DNA of 6,256 nt from Bacteroidaceae bacterium (GTDB lineage: Bacteria; Bacteroidota; Bacteroidia; Bacteroidales; Bacteroidaceae): assembly GCA_021443405.1 (NCBI GenBank), contig JABUUA010000091.1, positions 1 to 6,256 of the forward strand. Reading direction: 5' to 3'. Each line of letters begins with the position of its first letter. Position 1 is the first letter of the stretch. Made by a program: the position numbers and the translations under genes. The notes under the pieces are model-generated. The model had not been told where the DNA came from. It ran no database searches and saw only the letters and a program-made list of their open reading frames with translations. Shown in pieces: positions 1 through 6,148 of this stretch.

Positions 1-75
1 TCCACGCAATAAATTGCACAGGGAAAGCGTTATTTGTGTATTAAGGAAACATTACATTTACTAACAATCTAACGT

Positions 76-186
76 ATGGACTATGAAGTAACTCTACCCA
101 CGCAGAATCCTCCACAACCCAGTCCCGAGACGCTTGCCTTCGTGCGTCTGTTTGCTCGAACCTACAAACCCGGACGACCATGCTGA
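76..186 (+). CDS. Possible small ORF overlapping the rpe start
   Basis: An ATG at 76 opens 36 codons ending in TGA at 184-186. The product begins MDYEVTLPTQNPPQPSPETL and ends in FARTYKPGRPC. The stop overlaps the rpe start in the string ATGCTGA, so ribosomes finishing here could re-initiate on rpe, which has no convincing Shine-Dalgarno sequence of its own. The peptide has no signal sequence or membrane segment and is proline-rich in its first half. I do not recognise a family. It could be a translated leader that couples to rpe, a genuine small protein, or a chance open frame in the rpe 5' region. The only support is the overlap geometry and an AT-rich stretch just upstream that could hold a promoter. 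Confidence 0.35.
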   Translation: MDYEVTLPTQNPPQPSPETLAFVRLFARTYKPGRPC

Positions 187-824
187 TATCTCCCTCTCTT
201 CTAGCTGCCGACTTCGGTAACCTGGAACGCGAAATGCAGTGGTTCAACCAGAGCGACGCCGATTGGTTGCACCTGGATGTTATGGACGGCGTGTTCGTCC
301 CGAACATATCTTTCGGCTTTCCCGTCATGCAGAGCGTGGCCCGTTTGTGCCAGCGTCCGCTCGACGTCCACCTGATGATTGTGGAGCCACAAAAGTTCTT
401 CCCCGAGGTGGCGAAGTTAGGAGCGAAGTTCTGTAACTTCCACTTCGAGGCCGCCGTCCACCATCATCGCCTCATCCAGCAGATAAGAGATCTGGGCATG
501 CAACCGGCCATCACGCTGTGTCCCAGCACGCCCGTGAGTGCTCTCTCGGAGATTCTCCCGGACTTGGATATGGTCCTCTTGATGAGCGTGAACCCAGGTT
601 TCGGCGGACAGAAGTTCATCCCTCGCACGCTGGATAAGGTACGTGAACTGGTGGCGCTGCGCGAACAGACGGGCAGTCATGCGCTCATCGAGATTGACGG
701 CGGCGTAAATGCGACCACCGCTCCCCTGCTCACCGAGGCCGGCGCCGACGTGCTGGTGGCGGGCAGTGCCGTATTCGCTGCGCCCGACCCCAACGAGGCC
801 ATCCGAACCATCAAAGGAGCCTGA
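180..824 (+). CDS. rpe: Ribulose-phosphate 3-epimerase
   Basis: This cytoplasmic enzyme interconverts D-ribulose 5-phosphate and D-xylulose 5-phosphate in the non-oxidative pentose phosphate pathway. The 214-residue length is normal for the family and the protein is a complete TIM barrel. Family motifs appear in order: SPSLLAADFGNL (4-15) with Ser6; HLDVMDGVFVPN (31-42) with probable metal ligand His31 and catalytic/metal Asp33; DVHLMI with metal ligand His64; the phosphate-loop motif VNPGFGGQKF (137-146); IEIDGGV with the second catalytic Asp173; and VAGSAVF (193-199), which closes the phosphate site. The ATG at 180 places SPSLLAADF at the usual distance from the N terminus. An upstream small ORF overlaps this start by 7 nt. 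The stop at 822-824 is followed almost at once by a tandem-repeat array, so rpe may not be co-transcribed with the sialidase. No key residue is missing. Confidence 0.97.
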   Translation: MLISPSLLAADFGNLEREMQWFNQSDADWLHLDVMDGVFVPNISFGFPVMQSVARLCQRPLDVHLMIVEPQKFFPEVAKLGAKFCNFHFEAAVHHHRLIQQIRDLGMQPAITLCPSTPVSALSEILPDLDMVLLMSVNPGFGGQKFIPRTLDKVRELVALREQTGSHALIEIDGGVNATTAPLLTEAGADVLVAGSAVFAAPDPNEAIRTIKGA

Positions 825-826
825 GA

Positions 827-958
827 CCGTGACGTCCCGACGTGTGTGGCGAGACATCCTTATGTGTGAGCCCAGACGTCCTTATGTGTGAGTTCACGCG
901 TCCTTATGTTTGAGGCGAGACAATAGTATGTCTGAAACCACACGCCCGCACGCGTGAA
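827..958 (+). repeat. Six degenerate tandem 22-bp units between rpe and the sialidase
   Basis: Reading from 827, the sequence falls into six contiguous 22-bp units: 827-848, 849-870, 871-892, 893-914, 915-936 and 937-958. Units 2 to 4 are best conserved and share the core CCTTATGTKTGAG. The first, fifth and sixth are more divergent but keep the register; by hand, unit 1 matches unit 3 at about 16 of 22 positions and unit 6 at about 14. There are no spacers, so this is not a CRISPR array. The array starts 2 bp after the rpe stop and ends 44 bp before the sialidase start. Units 2 to 5 each contain TATGTnTG, close to the Bacteroidetes -7 promoter box. TTCACGCGT (893-901) and ACGCGTGAA (950-958) form an exact 9-bp inverted repeat inside it. 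Possible roles are repeated regulator sites, stacked promoter elements, or a slippage-prone array without function. Confidence 0.8.
905..912 (+). promoter_or_regulatory. Candidate -7 promoter box for the sialidase
   Basis: TATGTTTG at 905-912 matches the Bacteroidetes sigma-ABfr -7 consensus TAnnTTTG exactly. It lies in the fourth 22-bp unit, and its TTTG arises because this unit has T where neighbouring units have G. A start about 7 bp downstream would give a leader of roughly 80-85 nt before the ATG at 1003. I see no good TTTG -33 element at the usual spacing, so the call rests on the -7 box and position alone. Confidence 0.4.
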
Positions 959-1002
959 CGACCCTCCCCTAACCCTGTGCACTAACATTAACCCTCATTG
1001 AT

Positions 1003-4000
1003 ATGAAGAAACGTTTACTTTCCTTCCTGCTCTGCCTTTTAGGCCTCGTGTCCGTCTCGGCGCAAGTGCCCAAAGACGGTGAAATCTATTATCTTTACAA
1101 CGATAATGACACGCGCCTCTACCTCTACAACGACGGAGGAACACTGCGCGCCAACGCCACCGAGCGCCGCGAAGACGACCGAGCCTACCTGTGGCGGGTC
1201 GTGGCGAATGGTGATTATTTCCAGTTGCAGAACTTACAGAGTGGCAAGTACATGGGCGACAAAGGCTATGCTTCCGGCGCCTACGACTACACCATCAGCA
1301 CGGCCGACGGCTCCGACGACGGCAGTGTGACCTTGCTGGCTCGAGCCACGTCGAAATACAGCGCCATAAAGAAGGACGGAACCATCAACTGCGGTCTGAA
1401 TATTTATGACAAGAACACCAGCGACTGGAGCAGTAGTTTCGTCTTTGAATATTGGGAAGGCAGCGCCTCGTACACCGAAGACTGGGCGCCGGGCGTGCAG
1501 TGGTACACGCTGCAGATTGGAACCAGCGGCCTGCACATCAGCTATCAGCCGGACGCGGCCTATATCAGTCTGACCACCGGAAGAACGGAACTGGACGACG
1601 CCGACCTATGGACGCGCGAGGGCAATGATACGGACGGCTACCGCCTCTACAACAAAGCCGCCGGCCCCAACAAAGTGCTGGCAGCGCCCACAACCATGAG
1701 CGGCACGAACGGCGGCTCCAGCTATCCCGTGCTGAAGGACCGCAGCAGTCTGGCCGACGACGAGACGGACCTGTGGCTCTTCAAGGAGAGCACCAACATC
1801 ACTTTTGCCGACGCCTCGCAGAAGGGATACTATATGTATGAGCGTGGCAACGAGGCGAATGCCGTGAACAATCGGGACGGCAAACTGGCCTTCTGGACCA
1901 CCGGCAAGGACTCCGGCTCTACGCTTTGGTTCACTTGGGCGCAAGTCACACTGCCCGTGACCATGGACAACGGGTCGTTCACCGCCACCAACACCGCCGG
2001 CACATGGGCAAGTACGTGGGAGAGCACCACGGAGCCTCCCTTCACTCTTTCGGCCGGCTACAACAACATGAGCGTGGCCAACAGCAAGGGCGGTCTTCTG
2101 CAATGCTACAGAGGTTCTTATGAACCACAGCCTTACACGCTGTCGGCAGGTGGTAAACTTACCATCACCGGGTATAGTTTCGACATGAAGATGAGCGCCA
2201 CTACTGCCATCACGCTGACCGACGCGTTAGGAAAAGTGTACACCAGCACCGCCGACGTGCAGCACGTGGAAGTCGGCGGACTCAGCGAACCCACCGCGAC
2301 CTTCACCCTCAGCGGCAACAACAATGGCGTGGACCTCACCAATTTCCTGGTGACCATCCAGCGCAAGCTCGCCGCGCCCGAACCTCAGTTCGAGGTGTTC
2401 ACCACGGCAAGCACCACCGCCATTCCCTACCGCATCCCGGCCATTGCGACCGCCTACGACGGCACATTGGTGGCGGTGGCCGACTACCGATATAGTCGCG
2501 TGGACATCGGCGCTGGCCGAATCGACCTCCACATCCGCCGCAGCACCGACAACGGAAATACGTGGCTGGCCATCCAAAAGCCCGCCGTCATGACGGGCGA
2601 CGGCAATACGGCCGTGGGACACCAAGAGGCTGGCTTCGGCGACCCCTGCATTGTGGGCGACATCGACAGCCCCCGCATGCTCCTCACTTCTTGCTCGGGC
2701 ACGCCCAACTTCTTCGCGGGCAACCGCAACCACCACCAAGGCTGGGCCCGCTGGTATAGCGAAGACAACGGCCAGACATGGAGTGCTCCGACATATCTCG
2801 ACGAGGAATTCATCTATTCTCGATTCGACAAAAGTCAGTACGGCCCCGTCACGGGTTGGTTCGTCGGCAGCGGACGCATCTGCCAGAGCCGCACGGTGAA
2901 GGTCGGCCCATACCGCCGTCTCTACTGCGTCGGCTCCACCTACAACGGCAAGGAAACCGCCAACTGGGCGCTTTACAGCGACGACTTCGGCGAGACGTGG
3001 GAATTTCTGGGCGGCTGCGACGTGAGTCCTGTACCCGGTGGCGACGAGCCCAAGGCCGAGGAACTGCCCGACGGCAGCGTGCTGCTCTCCAGCCGAACCA
3101 CTGGTGGACGTAACTTCAACATCTTCACCTTCACAAACACCGCCAAGGCCGAAGGCAAGTGGAGTGCGGTGGCCTTCAGTGGCGCCAGCAACAACGGCGT
3201 GACGGCCGTGAACAATGCCTGCAATGGTGAGGTGATGGTTGTGCCCGTGGTTCGCAACGCCGATCAGCGCGACATGTTCCTGCTCCTGCAGAGTGTTCCC
3301 TTCGGAAGTGGGCGCGCCAACGTGGGAATATACTATAAGGAACTGACTTCGCTGGCCGACTTCGCCAGTCCGGCCGCCGTGGCGCGTGACTGGACGGGCC
3401 GTCACCAAAGCAGTTATCTGGGCAGTGCCTACAGCACCATGACCTGGCAACAGGACAACAAACTCGGCTTCATCTATGAGGAAGAAACGCACTGCGGTGT
3501 AGGCGGCGGCGGTTATACCATCGTTTACAAAAACTATTCCATCGAACAACTGACCGACAGCGCTTACAGCTACAAGGCAGATGTGAACGCCGACAGCCTC
3601 ACCGCCGAGGGCATTCAATGCCGAATGGAGGGGGTGAAGACCGATAACATCGTGGGGCAATATACGCCCGAGGCTGTGGAAATCATCCGTCAGGCTTGCG
3701 AAAACTTCGCGGCACAGCCCAGTCGTGCAAACTACGAGCAGTTCAACGCCATCCTTGCCGAGGCTCCTCGCGTGGAGATAGAGAGCGGACGTTATTACCG
3801 TCTGCGCAACGTGGGGCGCGGCAATCAGAACTACTACATGGAGAGTACCGACGCGACGCTCAGCGTCAGCACCGCCACGCAACACGACGGCCAACTCTTT
3901 GCCTTCACGGCAGAGGGCGACGGTCTATGGACACTGAAAAGCAAAGCATCGGACCTCTACGTGGGCCCTACGCAGGCCACAGAGACAAGAACCACGATGG

Positions 4001-4326
4001 TCTCGTATGACCAGGCCGGCACGTTCTCTGTGGCAAGTAACAGCGACGGCGCCAGCAGCCTCCGTTGTCACAACCCGGTCAACGCCACCTATCCATTCCT
4101 GCACTTGGCCGGCGACTGCGTCCGCATCGTTCCTTGGAAAGCCAACAGCGTGTCGGAGAACGCCCCATCCTTCTGGTTCATCGAGCCCACGGACGAAGTA
4201 ATCACGGCCATCGAGCAGACGTCCCCCACCCTTTCCCCGGAAATCATCTACGACCTGCAAGGTCGCCGGGCCCAGCATCCCAAGGCCGGCATTTACATCC
4301 GGAATGGCAAGAAAGTGATGAAATAA
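1003..4326 (+). CDS. nanH: Secreted multidomain exo-alpha-sialidase (GH33)
   Basis: The enzyme hydrolyses terminal sialic acids from host glycoconjugates, outside the cytoplasm. Residues 1-20 are a signal peptide (MKKRLL, hydrophobic core, SVSA|Q). Two probable beta-trefoil (ricin-like) modules follow at about 26-160 and 165-312, then a beta-sandwich-like region at 316-460. The catalytic six-bladed propeller spans about 463-852. It has YRIP (476-479, first triad Arg477), probable acid/base Asp501, Asp547 in GDPC, three Asp boxes (STDNGNTW 514-521, SEDNGQTW 586-593, SDDFGETW 659-666), Glu682, Arg698, Arg771 and probable nucleophile Tyr810 in AYSTM. A helical stretch (about 888-922) leads to a third trefoil-like module (about 926-1065). 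The tail at 1082-1107 (IYDLQGRR...GIYIRNGKKVMK) resembles short type IX secretion or surface-sorting tails. At 1107 residues it is about twice a minimal bacterial sialidase. Part of the 3' end (4032-4148) is duplicated at 6140-6256. Residue roles come from family spacing. Confidence 0.95.
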   Translation: MKKRLLSFLLCLLGLVSVSAQVPKDGEIYYLYNDNDTRLYLYNDGGTLRANATERREDDRAYLWRVVANGDYFQLQNLQSGKYMGDKGYASGAYDYTISTADGSDDGSVTLLARATSKYSAIKKDGTINCGLNIYDKNTSDWSSSFVFEYWEGSASYTEDWAPGVQWYTLQIGTSGLHISYQPDAAYISLTTGRTELDDADLWTREGNDTDGYRLYNKAAGPNKVLAAPTTMSGTNGGSSYPVLKDRSSLADDETDLWLFKESTNITFADASQKGYYMYERGNEANAVNNRDGKLAFWTTGKDSGSTLWFTWAQVTLPVTMDNGSFTATNTAGTWASTWESTTEPPFTLSAGYNNMSVANSKGGLLQCYRGSYEPQPYTLSAGGKLTITGYSFDMKMSATTAITLTDALGKVYTSTADVQHVEVGGLSEPTATFTLSGNNNGVDLTNFLVTIQRKLAAPEPQFEVFTTASTTAIPYRIPAIATAYDGTLVAVADYRYSRVDIGAGRIDLHIRRSTDNGNTWLAIQKPAVMTGDGNTAVGHQEAGFGDPCIVGDIDSPRMLLTSCSGTPNFFAGNRNHHQGWARWYSEDNGQTWSAPTYLDEEFIYSRFDKSQYGPVTGWFVGSGRICQSRTVKVGPYRRLYCVGSTYNGKETANWALYSDDFGETWEFLGGCDVSPVPGGDEPKAEELPDGSVLLSSRTTGGRNFNIFTFTNTAKAEGKWSAVAFSGASNNGVTAVNNACNGEVMVVPVVRNADQRDMFLLLQSVPFGSGRANVGIYYKELTSLADFASPAAVARDWTGRHQSSYLGSAYSTMTWQQDNKLGFIYEEETHCGVGGGGYTIVYKNYSIEQLTDSAYSYKADVNADSLTAEGIQCRMEGVKTDNIVGQYTPEAVEIIRQACENFAAQPSRANYEQFNAILAEAPRVEIESGRYYRLRNVGRGNQNYYMESTDATLSVSTATQHDGQLFAFTAEGDGLWTLKSKASDLYVGPTQATETRTTMVSYDQAGTFSVASNSDGASSLRCHNPVNATYPFLHLAGDCVRIVPWKANSVSENAPSFWFIEPTDEVITAIEQTSPTLSPEIIYDLQGRRAQHPKAGIYIRNGKKVMK
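4032..4148 (+). repeat. Direct repeat copy A, inside the sialidase gene
   Basis: These 117 bp encode sialidase residues 1011-1048 of the C-terminal trefoil-like module and recur in the same orientation at 6140-6256, an offset of 2108 bp. By hand, 114 of 117 bases match. The differences are at 4041 (C/T), 4074 (C/T) and 4095 (A/C). All three fall in third codon positions and leave the amino acids unchanged. Confidence 0.97.
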
Positions 4327-4376
4327 GCGACCTATAGAACAAACATTCGTCCAATGCGGGCAGAAGAATAAGAAAC

Positions 4377-4403
4377 GTGAGCTCAGTCGTGCACTGGGCT
4401 CAC
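4377..4403. terminator. Bidirectional intrinsic terminator between convergent genes
   Basis: GTGAGCTCAG (4377-4386) pairs with CTGGGCTCAC (4394-4403) as a 10-bp stem with one G-U pair and a 7-nt loop. A T-rich run (TTCTTTAT) follows on the plus strand, and the A-rich AGAATAAGAAAC before it becomes T-rich on the minus strand. It lies 50 bp past the sialidase stop and 24 bp past the glycosyltransferase stop on the other strand, so it can end both convergent transcripts. Confidence 0.75.
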
Positions 4404-4427
4404 TTCTTTATGATGGGGGCAACTAAG

Positions 4428-5468
4428 TTACCGACATGTTTTCCAGTCATAGAGACGAGTGAGCATAAGAAGGAATGGGTCGGCGAGATAATAAAGACGG
4501 TAGTGCGATACAATCCATATTACACGCTCAAGTTTATTCTTTGTCTGTTTTCCAGCCGTTTGAAACCATGAACTATTGTATAAATAGCGCCATCTTTCCA
4601 TCCGTTTTGCAAAAGACATCCACGAATCAGCATGATAACCTGTGGTTACCATACTTGTACCTATCACGCATATTGTATGGTTAAAGAGCTCAGACAAATG
4701 GGTATTTCTATCTGGATCTAAACGTGATAAGCATTGTGTTAATACATCTTCCGCCTTCTGCATCCATTCTATATTTGCATTGTATTTGTGATTTTTACCT
4801 ATTGAACCAGGATTATCAAAATAAACATACCCTTCGTAATCGATCCTAACAGCAGAATTGATATGCGACAGAAACTCGTAGATAAATAATTCATCTTCAT
4901 GATTGACTTTCCTAAAACGGAAACGCAATTTGTGTTTCTCTATCACATCTCTTTTGAATAGGCATCTCCATACAGTTCCTATCCATCCGCAATGTGGTTG
5001 TCTTTCCTGCAACTCCTTGATATTGTCGGCTGTCACTCGATGTGTTACTTGATTCTTACGAGTAACATCTGTGAAAGCCGTACTGCGTGGACTTTTCAGC
5101 CATCCTGCTACCAAAAAATCCCGACCTTCAATCTCACGATACATTGTATCAAGCATATCAGGGAAAGAGTAATCATCACAATCATGAAAAAACACATACT
5201 CACCTGTGGCAATATCCAATCCGGCATTGCGCGCTGAAGCAACTCCACCGTTTGGTTTGTCGATTACGACAACGCGTTCGTCCTTGGCTGCCCATCGCAA
5301 AAGCAGAGAGTGTGTATTGTCATTGCTACCATCGTTCACAAAAATGAATTCAACATCACTAAATGTCTGGTTAATGAGGGAAGCCATCATGTCATCCAGA
5401 TAATCCTGTGCGTTATACGTTGGCACAATGACGGAAATACACGGGGTCTTTGTTCTTTTTTCTGCCAT
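4428..5468 (-). CDS. Family 2 glycosyltransferase (GT-A fold)
   Basis: This probably transfers a sugar from a nucleotide-sugar donor to a growing surface glycan (capsule, lipopolysaccharide or glycoprotein glycan) at the cytoplasmic face of the inner membrane. The 346 residues open with the GT2 signature SVIVPTYNAQDYL (12-24), then FIFVNDGSNDNT (41-52) with nucleotide-binding Asp46, GGVASARNAGLDIATGEYV (74-92), and the metal-binding DCDD (96-99, a DXD motif). HEDELF (190-195) supplies the likely catalytic base (Glu191-Asp192). I see no signal peptide or clear transmembrane helix; the C-terminal 40 or so residues are basic and aromatic and could touch the membrane. Acceptor and sugar cannot be read from the sequence. 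The gene is alone, convergent with the sialidase, and AT-richer than it (20/60 G+C at 4861-4920 against 38/60 at 2281-2340), suggesting separate ancestry. The ATG at 5468 places the first strand normally. Confidence 0.92.
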   Translation of the reverse strand: MAEKRTKTPCISVIVPTYNAQDYLDDMMASLINQTFSDVEFIFVNDGSNDNTHSLLLRWAAKDERVVVIDKPNGGVASARNAGLDIATGEYVFFHDCDDYSFPDMLDTMYREIEGRDFLVAGWLKSPRSTAFTDVTRKNQVTHRVTADNIKELQERQPHCGWIGTVWRCLFKRDVIEKHKLRFRFRKVNHEDELFIYEFLSHINSAVRIDYEGYVYFDNPGSIGKNHKYNANIEWMQKAEDVLTQCLSRLDPDRNTHLSELFNHTICVIGTSMVTTGYHADSWMSFAKRMERWRYLYNSSWFQTAGKQTKNKLERVIWIVSHYRLYYLADPFLLMLTRLYDWKTCR

Positions 5469-5514
5469 AAGTGTACAAATGCACCTACGGAAGCCACAAG
5501 GTAGGCAGTTAAGT

Positions 5515-5748
5515 TTAATTAAAAGATGCTACATAACAAAAAACGTAGGCCTCCACATCTACTTGTCCGCTGATTGAGGTCCTGAGAAAACCCTTGATGT
5601 TGAACAAAGTAGAGTGTCTGCCCACGTCGTTAATGCACAAGTATCCGAAAAAGTGTGCGTGAAGGCTTTTGAAAGCCCTCGGCACACTCCGGGATACATA
5701 AATAGCATACCCGTAGCAGTCACTTCCGACATTGTTTATGAACATCAA
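5515..5748 (-). CDS. Doubtful 77-codon ORF in the glycosyltransferase leader
   Basis: The frame starts MMFINNVGSDCYGYAIYVSR and ends VEAYVFCYVASFN. It runs in the same direction as the glycosyltransferase gene and stops 46 nt before it, as a leader peptide or small upstream gene might. The composition (many Phe, Tyr, Cys and Ser) is not typical of a folded soluble protein, and the hairpin at 5641-5697 lies inside it, so a structured RNA may explain the sequence better. An unrelated plus-strand frame is also open over much of the same stretch. No family is recognised. Confidence 0.15.
   Translation of the reverse strand: MMFINNVGSDCYGYAIYVSRSVPRAFKSLHAHFFGYLCINDVGRHSTLFNIKGFLRTSISGQVDVEAYVFCYVASFN
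5641..5697 (-). other. Large three-helix imperfect hairpin
   Basis: Three nested perfect helices line up on one axis: GTATCC (5641-5646) with GGATAC (5692-5697), GTGTGC (5653-5658) with GCACAC (5682-5687), and GGCTT (5664-5668) with AAGCC (5673-5677) around a 4-nt apical loop. The internal loops between helices are 6 against 4 nt and 5 against 4 nt. Seventeen base pairs arranged this way are unlikely by chance. It sits about 170 nt upstream of the glycosyltransferase start, inside its presumed leader. No T tract follows on either strand, so it is not a standard terminator. It could be a regulatory RNA element, a small RNA, a protein-binding palindrome, or a miniature mobile-element remnant. 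Confidence 0.6.
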
Positions 5749-5867
5749 AATGAAATTTCTCAGGTTTCAATCTGCCACAAACAAAGCATCGATGACGCTT
5801 TTTACATTATGTAGTGTCCTCCCATCCGCATGTCTTTTTAATGACAGCACGGCGTGACAAGACGGAA

Positions 5868-5875
5868 CAAAGTTA
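5868..5875 (-). promoter_or_regulatory. Candidate -7 promoter box facing the glycosyltransferase gene
   Basis: On the minus strand this reads TAACTTTG, an exact match to the Bacteroidetes -7 consensus TAnnTTTG. TTTG strings lie upstream on that strand at gaps of 12 and 24 nt, both outside the usual spacing of about 19-21, so the -33 element is doubtful. The surrounding DNA is AT-rich, as expected near a promoter. Confidence 0.4.
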
Positions 5876-6013
5876 ACATTCTTTTTGCAAACAGAAGAAC
5901 AAAAGAGTAAAAAACTGCCTGTTTTATGTGCAAATTGTGTGAGAAGCGTAAAAAATATCTTCTATAACTGACACTTTATGACTTAATGTCTTTTCTAAAG
6001 TGCCGACCGACAC
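5876..6013. other. AT-rich stretch with no recognisable gene
   Basis: This segment links the presumed glycosyltransferase promoter to the transposase fragment. All frames are short and unconvincing. The only structure seen is a weak 7-bp inverted repeat (CACTTTA 5972-5978, TAAAGTG 5996-6002). No insertion-sequence end could be identified. It may hold decayed IS sequence, because the transposase fragment begins directly after it without the N-terminal part of that protein. Confidence 0.4.
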
Positions 6014-6148
6014 ATGTACACTCAAAAATACAAGTATATGCGACATCTGTTTCCCACTGTTGTTCCATACAATCGTTTCGTGGAATTGGAACGAGCGGTG
6101 GCACTACCGTTGATATTGTTCATCAAGAAGGTCCTTCTGGGCAAGTAA
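6014..6148 (+). pseudogene. Internal fragment of an IS982-family transposase
   Basis: The frame gives 44 residues, including MRHLFPTVVPYNRFVELE (9-26) and a hydrophobic stretch ending VLLGK, then TAA. This matches the internal block of IS982-family transposases found in Bacteroidetes, where F-P-x-x-V-S-Y-N-R-F-V-E-L-E is followed about 20 residues later by G-[KR]-C-T-G-I and the DST motif. Intact proteins are about 290-300 residues, with this block about a third of the way in. Both ends are missing: upstream the frame closes at 5996-5998, and downstream the sequence switches at GGCAAGT into sialidase DNA, where the TAA arises from shifted sialidase codons. The ATG at 6014 is probably internal and the fragment cannot encode an active enzyme. 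Homology is fairly sure; the exact left boundary is not. Confidence 0.8.

Larger units (their letters stand above)
5469..5867 (-). promoter_or_regulatory. Probable long structured 5' leader of the glycosyltransferase gene
   Basis: No convincing gene is visible here. If transcription starts from the -7 box at 5868-5875, the glycosyltransferase mRNA carries a leader of close to 400 nt, far longer than usual. It contains the large imperfect hairpin at 5641-5697 and a 77-codon open frame (5748 to 5515, -) that would end 46 nt before the glycosyltransferase start. I recognise no known riboswitch, T-box or tRNA-like core. Alternatives are an undetected promoter nearer the gene, or a decayed insertion remnant. 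Confidence 0.35.

Noticed and set aside
14..36. TTG and TATTTG strings as an rpe promoter
   Set aside because: The -7 match is incomplete (GTTATTTG against TAnnTTTG) and the spacing is wrong; the window edge prevents a fuller check.
417..857. Minus-strand open frame opposite rpe
   Set aside because: It is a shadow of rpe; the translation is Arg-, Gly- and His-rich without motifs, while the plus strand encodes a complete epimerase.
827..958. The 22-bp units as a CRISPR array
   Set aside because: The units are contiguous with no spacers, diverge from one another, and no cas gene is present.
2227..3894. Long minus-strand open frame of 555 codons opposite the sialidase
   Set aside because: It lies antisense to the catalytic domain in G+C-rich DNA where stops are rare on the other strand. 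Its translation is rich in Val, Ala, Gly and His with no recognisable domain, while the plus strand shows all sialidase motifs.
4377..4571. Plus-strand 64-codon open frame starting at the terminator
   Set aside because: It begins in the terminator stem and runs antisense into the glycosyltransferase gene, so it is not a credible gene.
5614..5814. Plus-strand open frame of 66 codons upstream of the glycosyltransferase
   Set aside because: It overlaps the hairpin, is antisense to the presumed leader, matches no family I know, and has no visible promoter or neighbour on its strand.
5942..6002. Weak inverted repeats (AGAAG/CTTCT and CACTTTA/TAAAGTG) as insertion-sequence ends
   Set aside because: They are short, in very AT-rich DNA, and do not bracket the transposase fragment or pair with anything beyond it.
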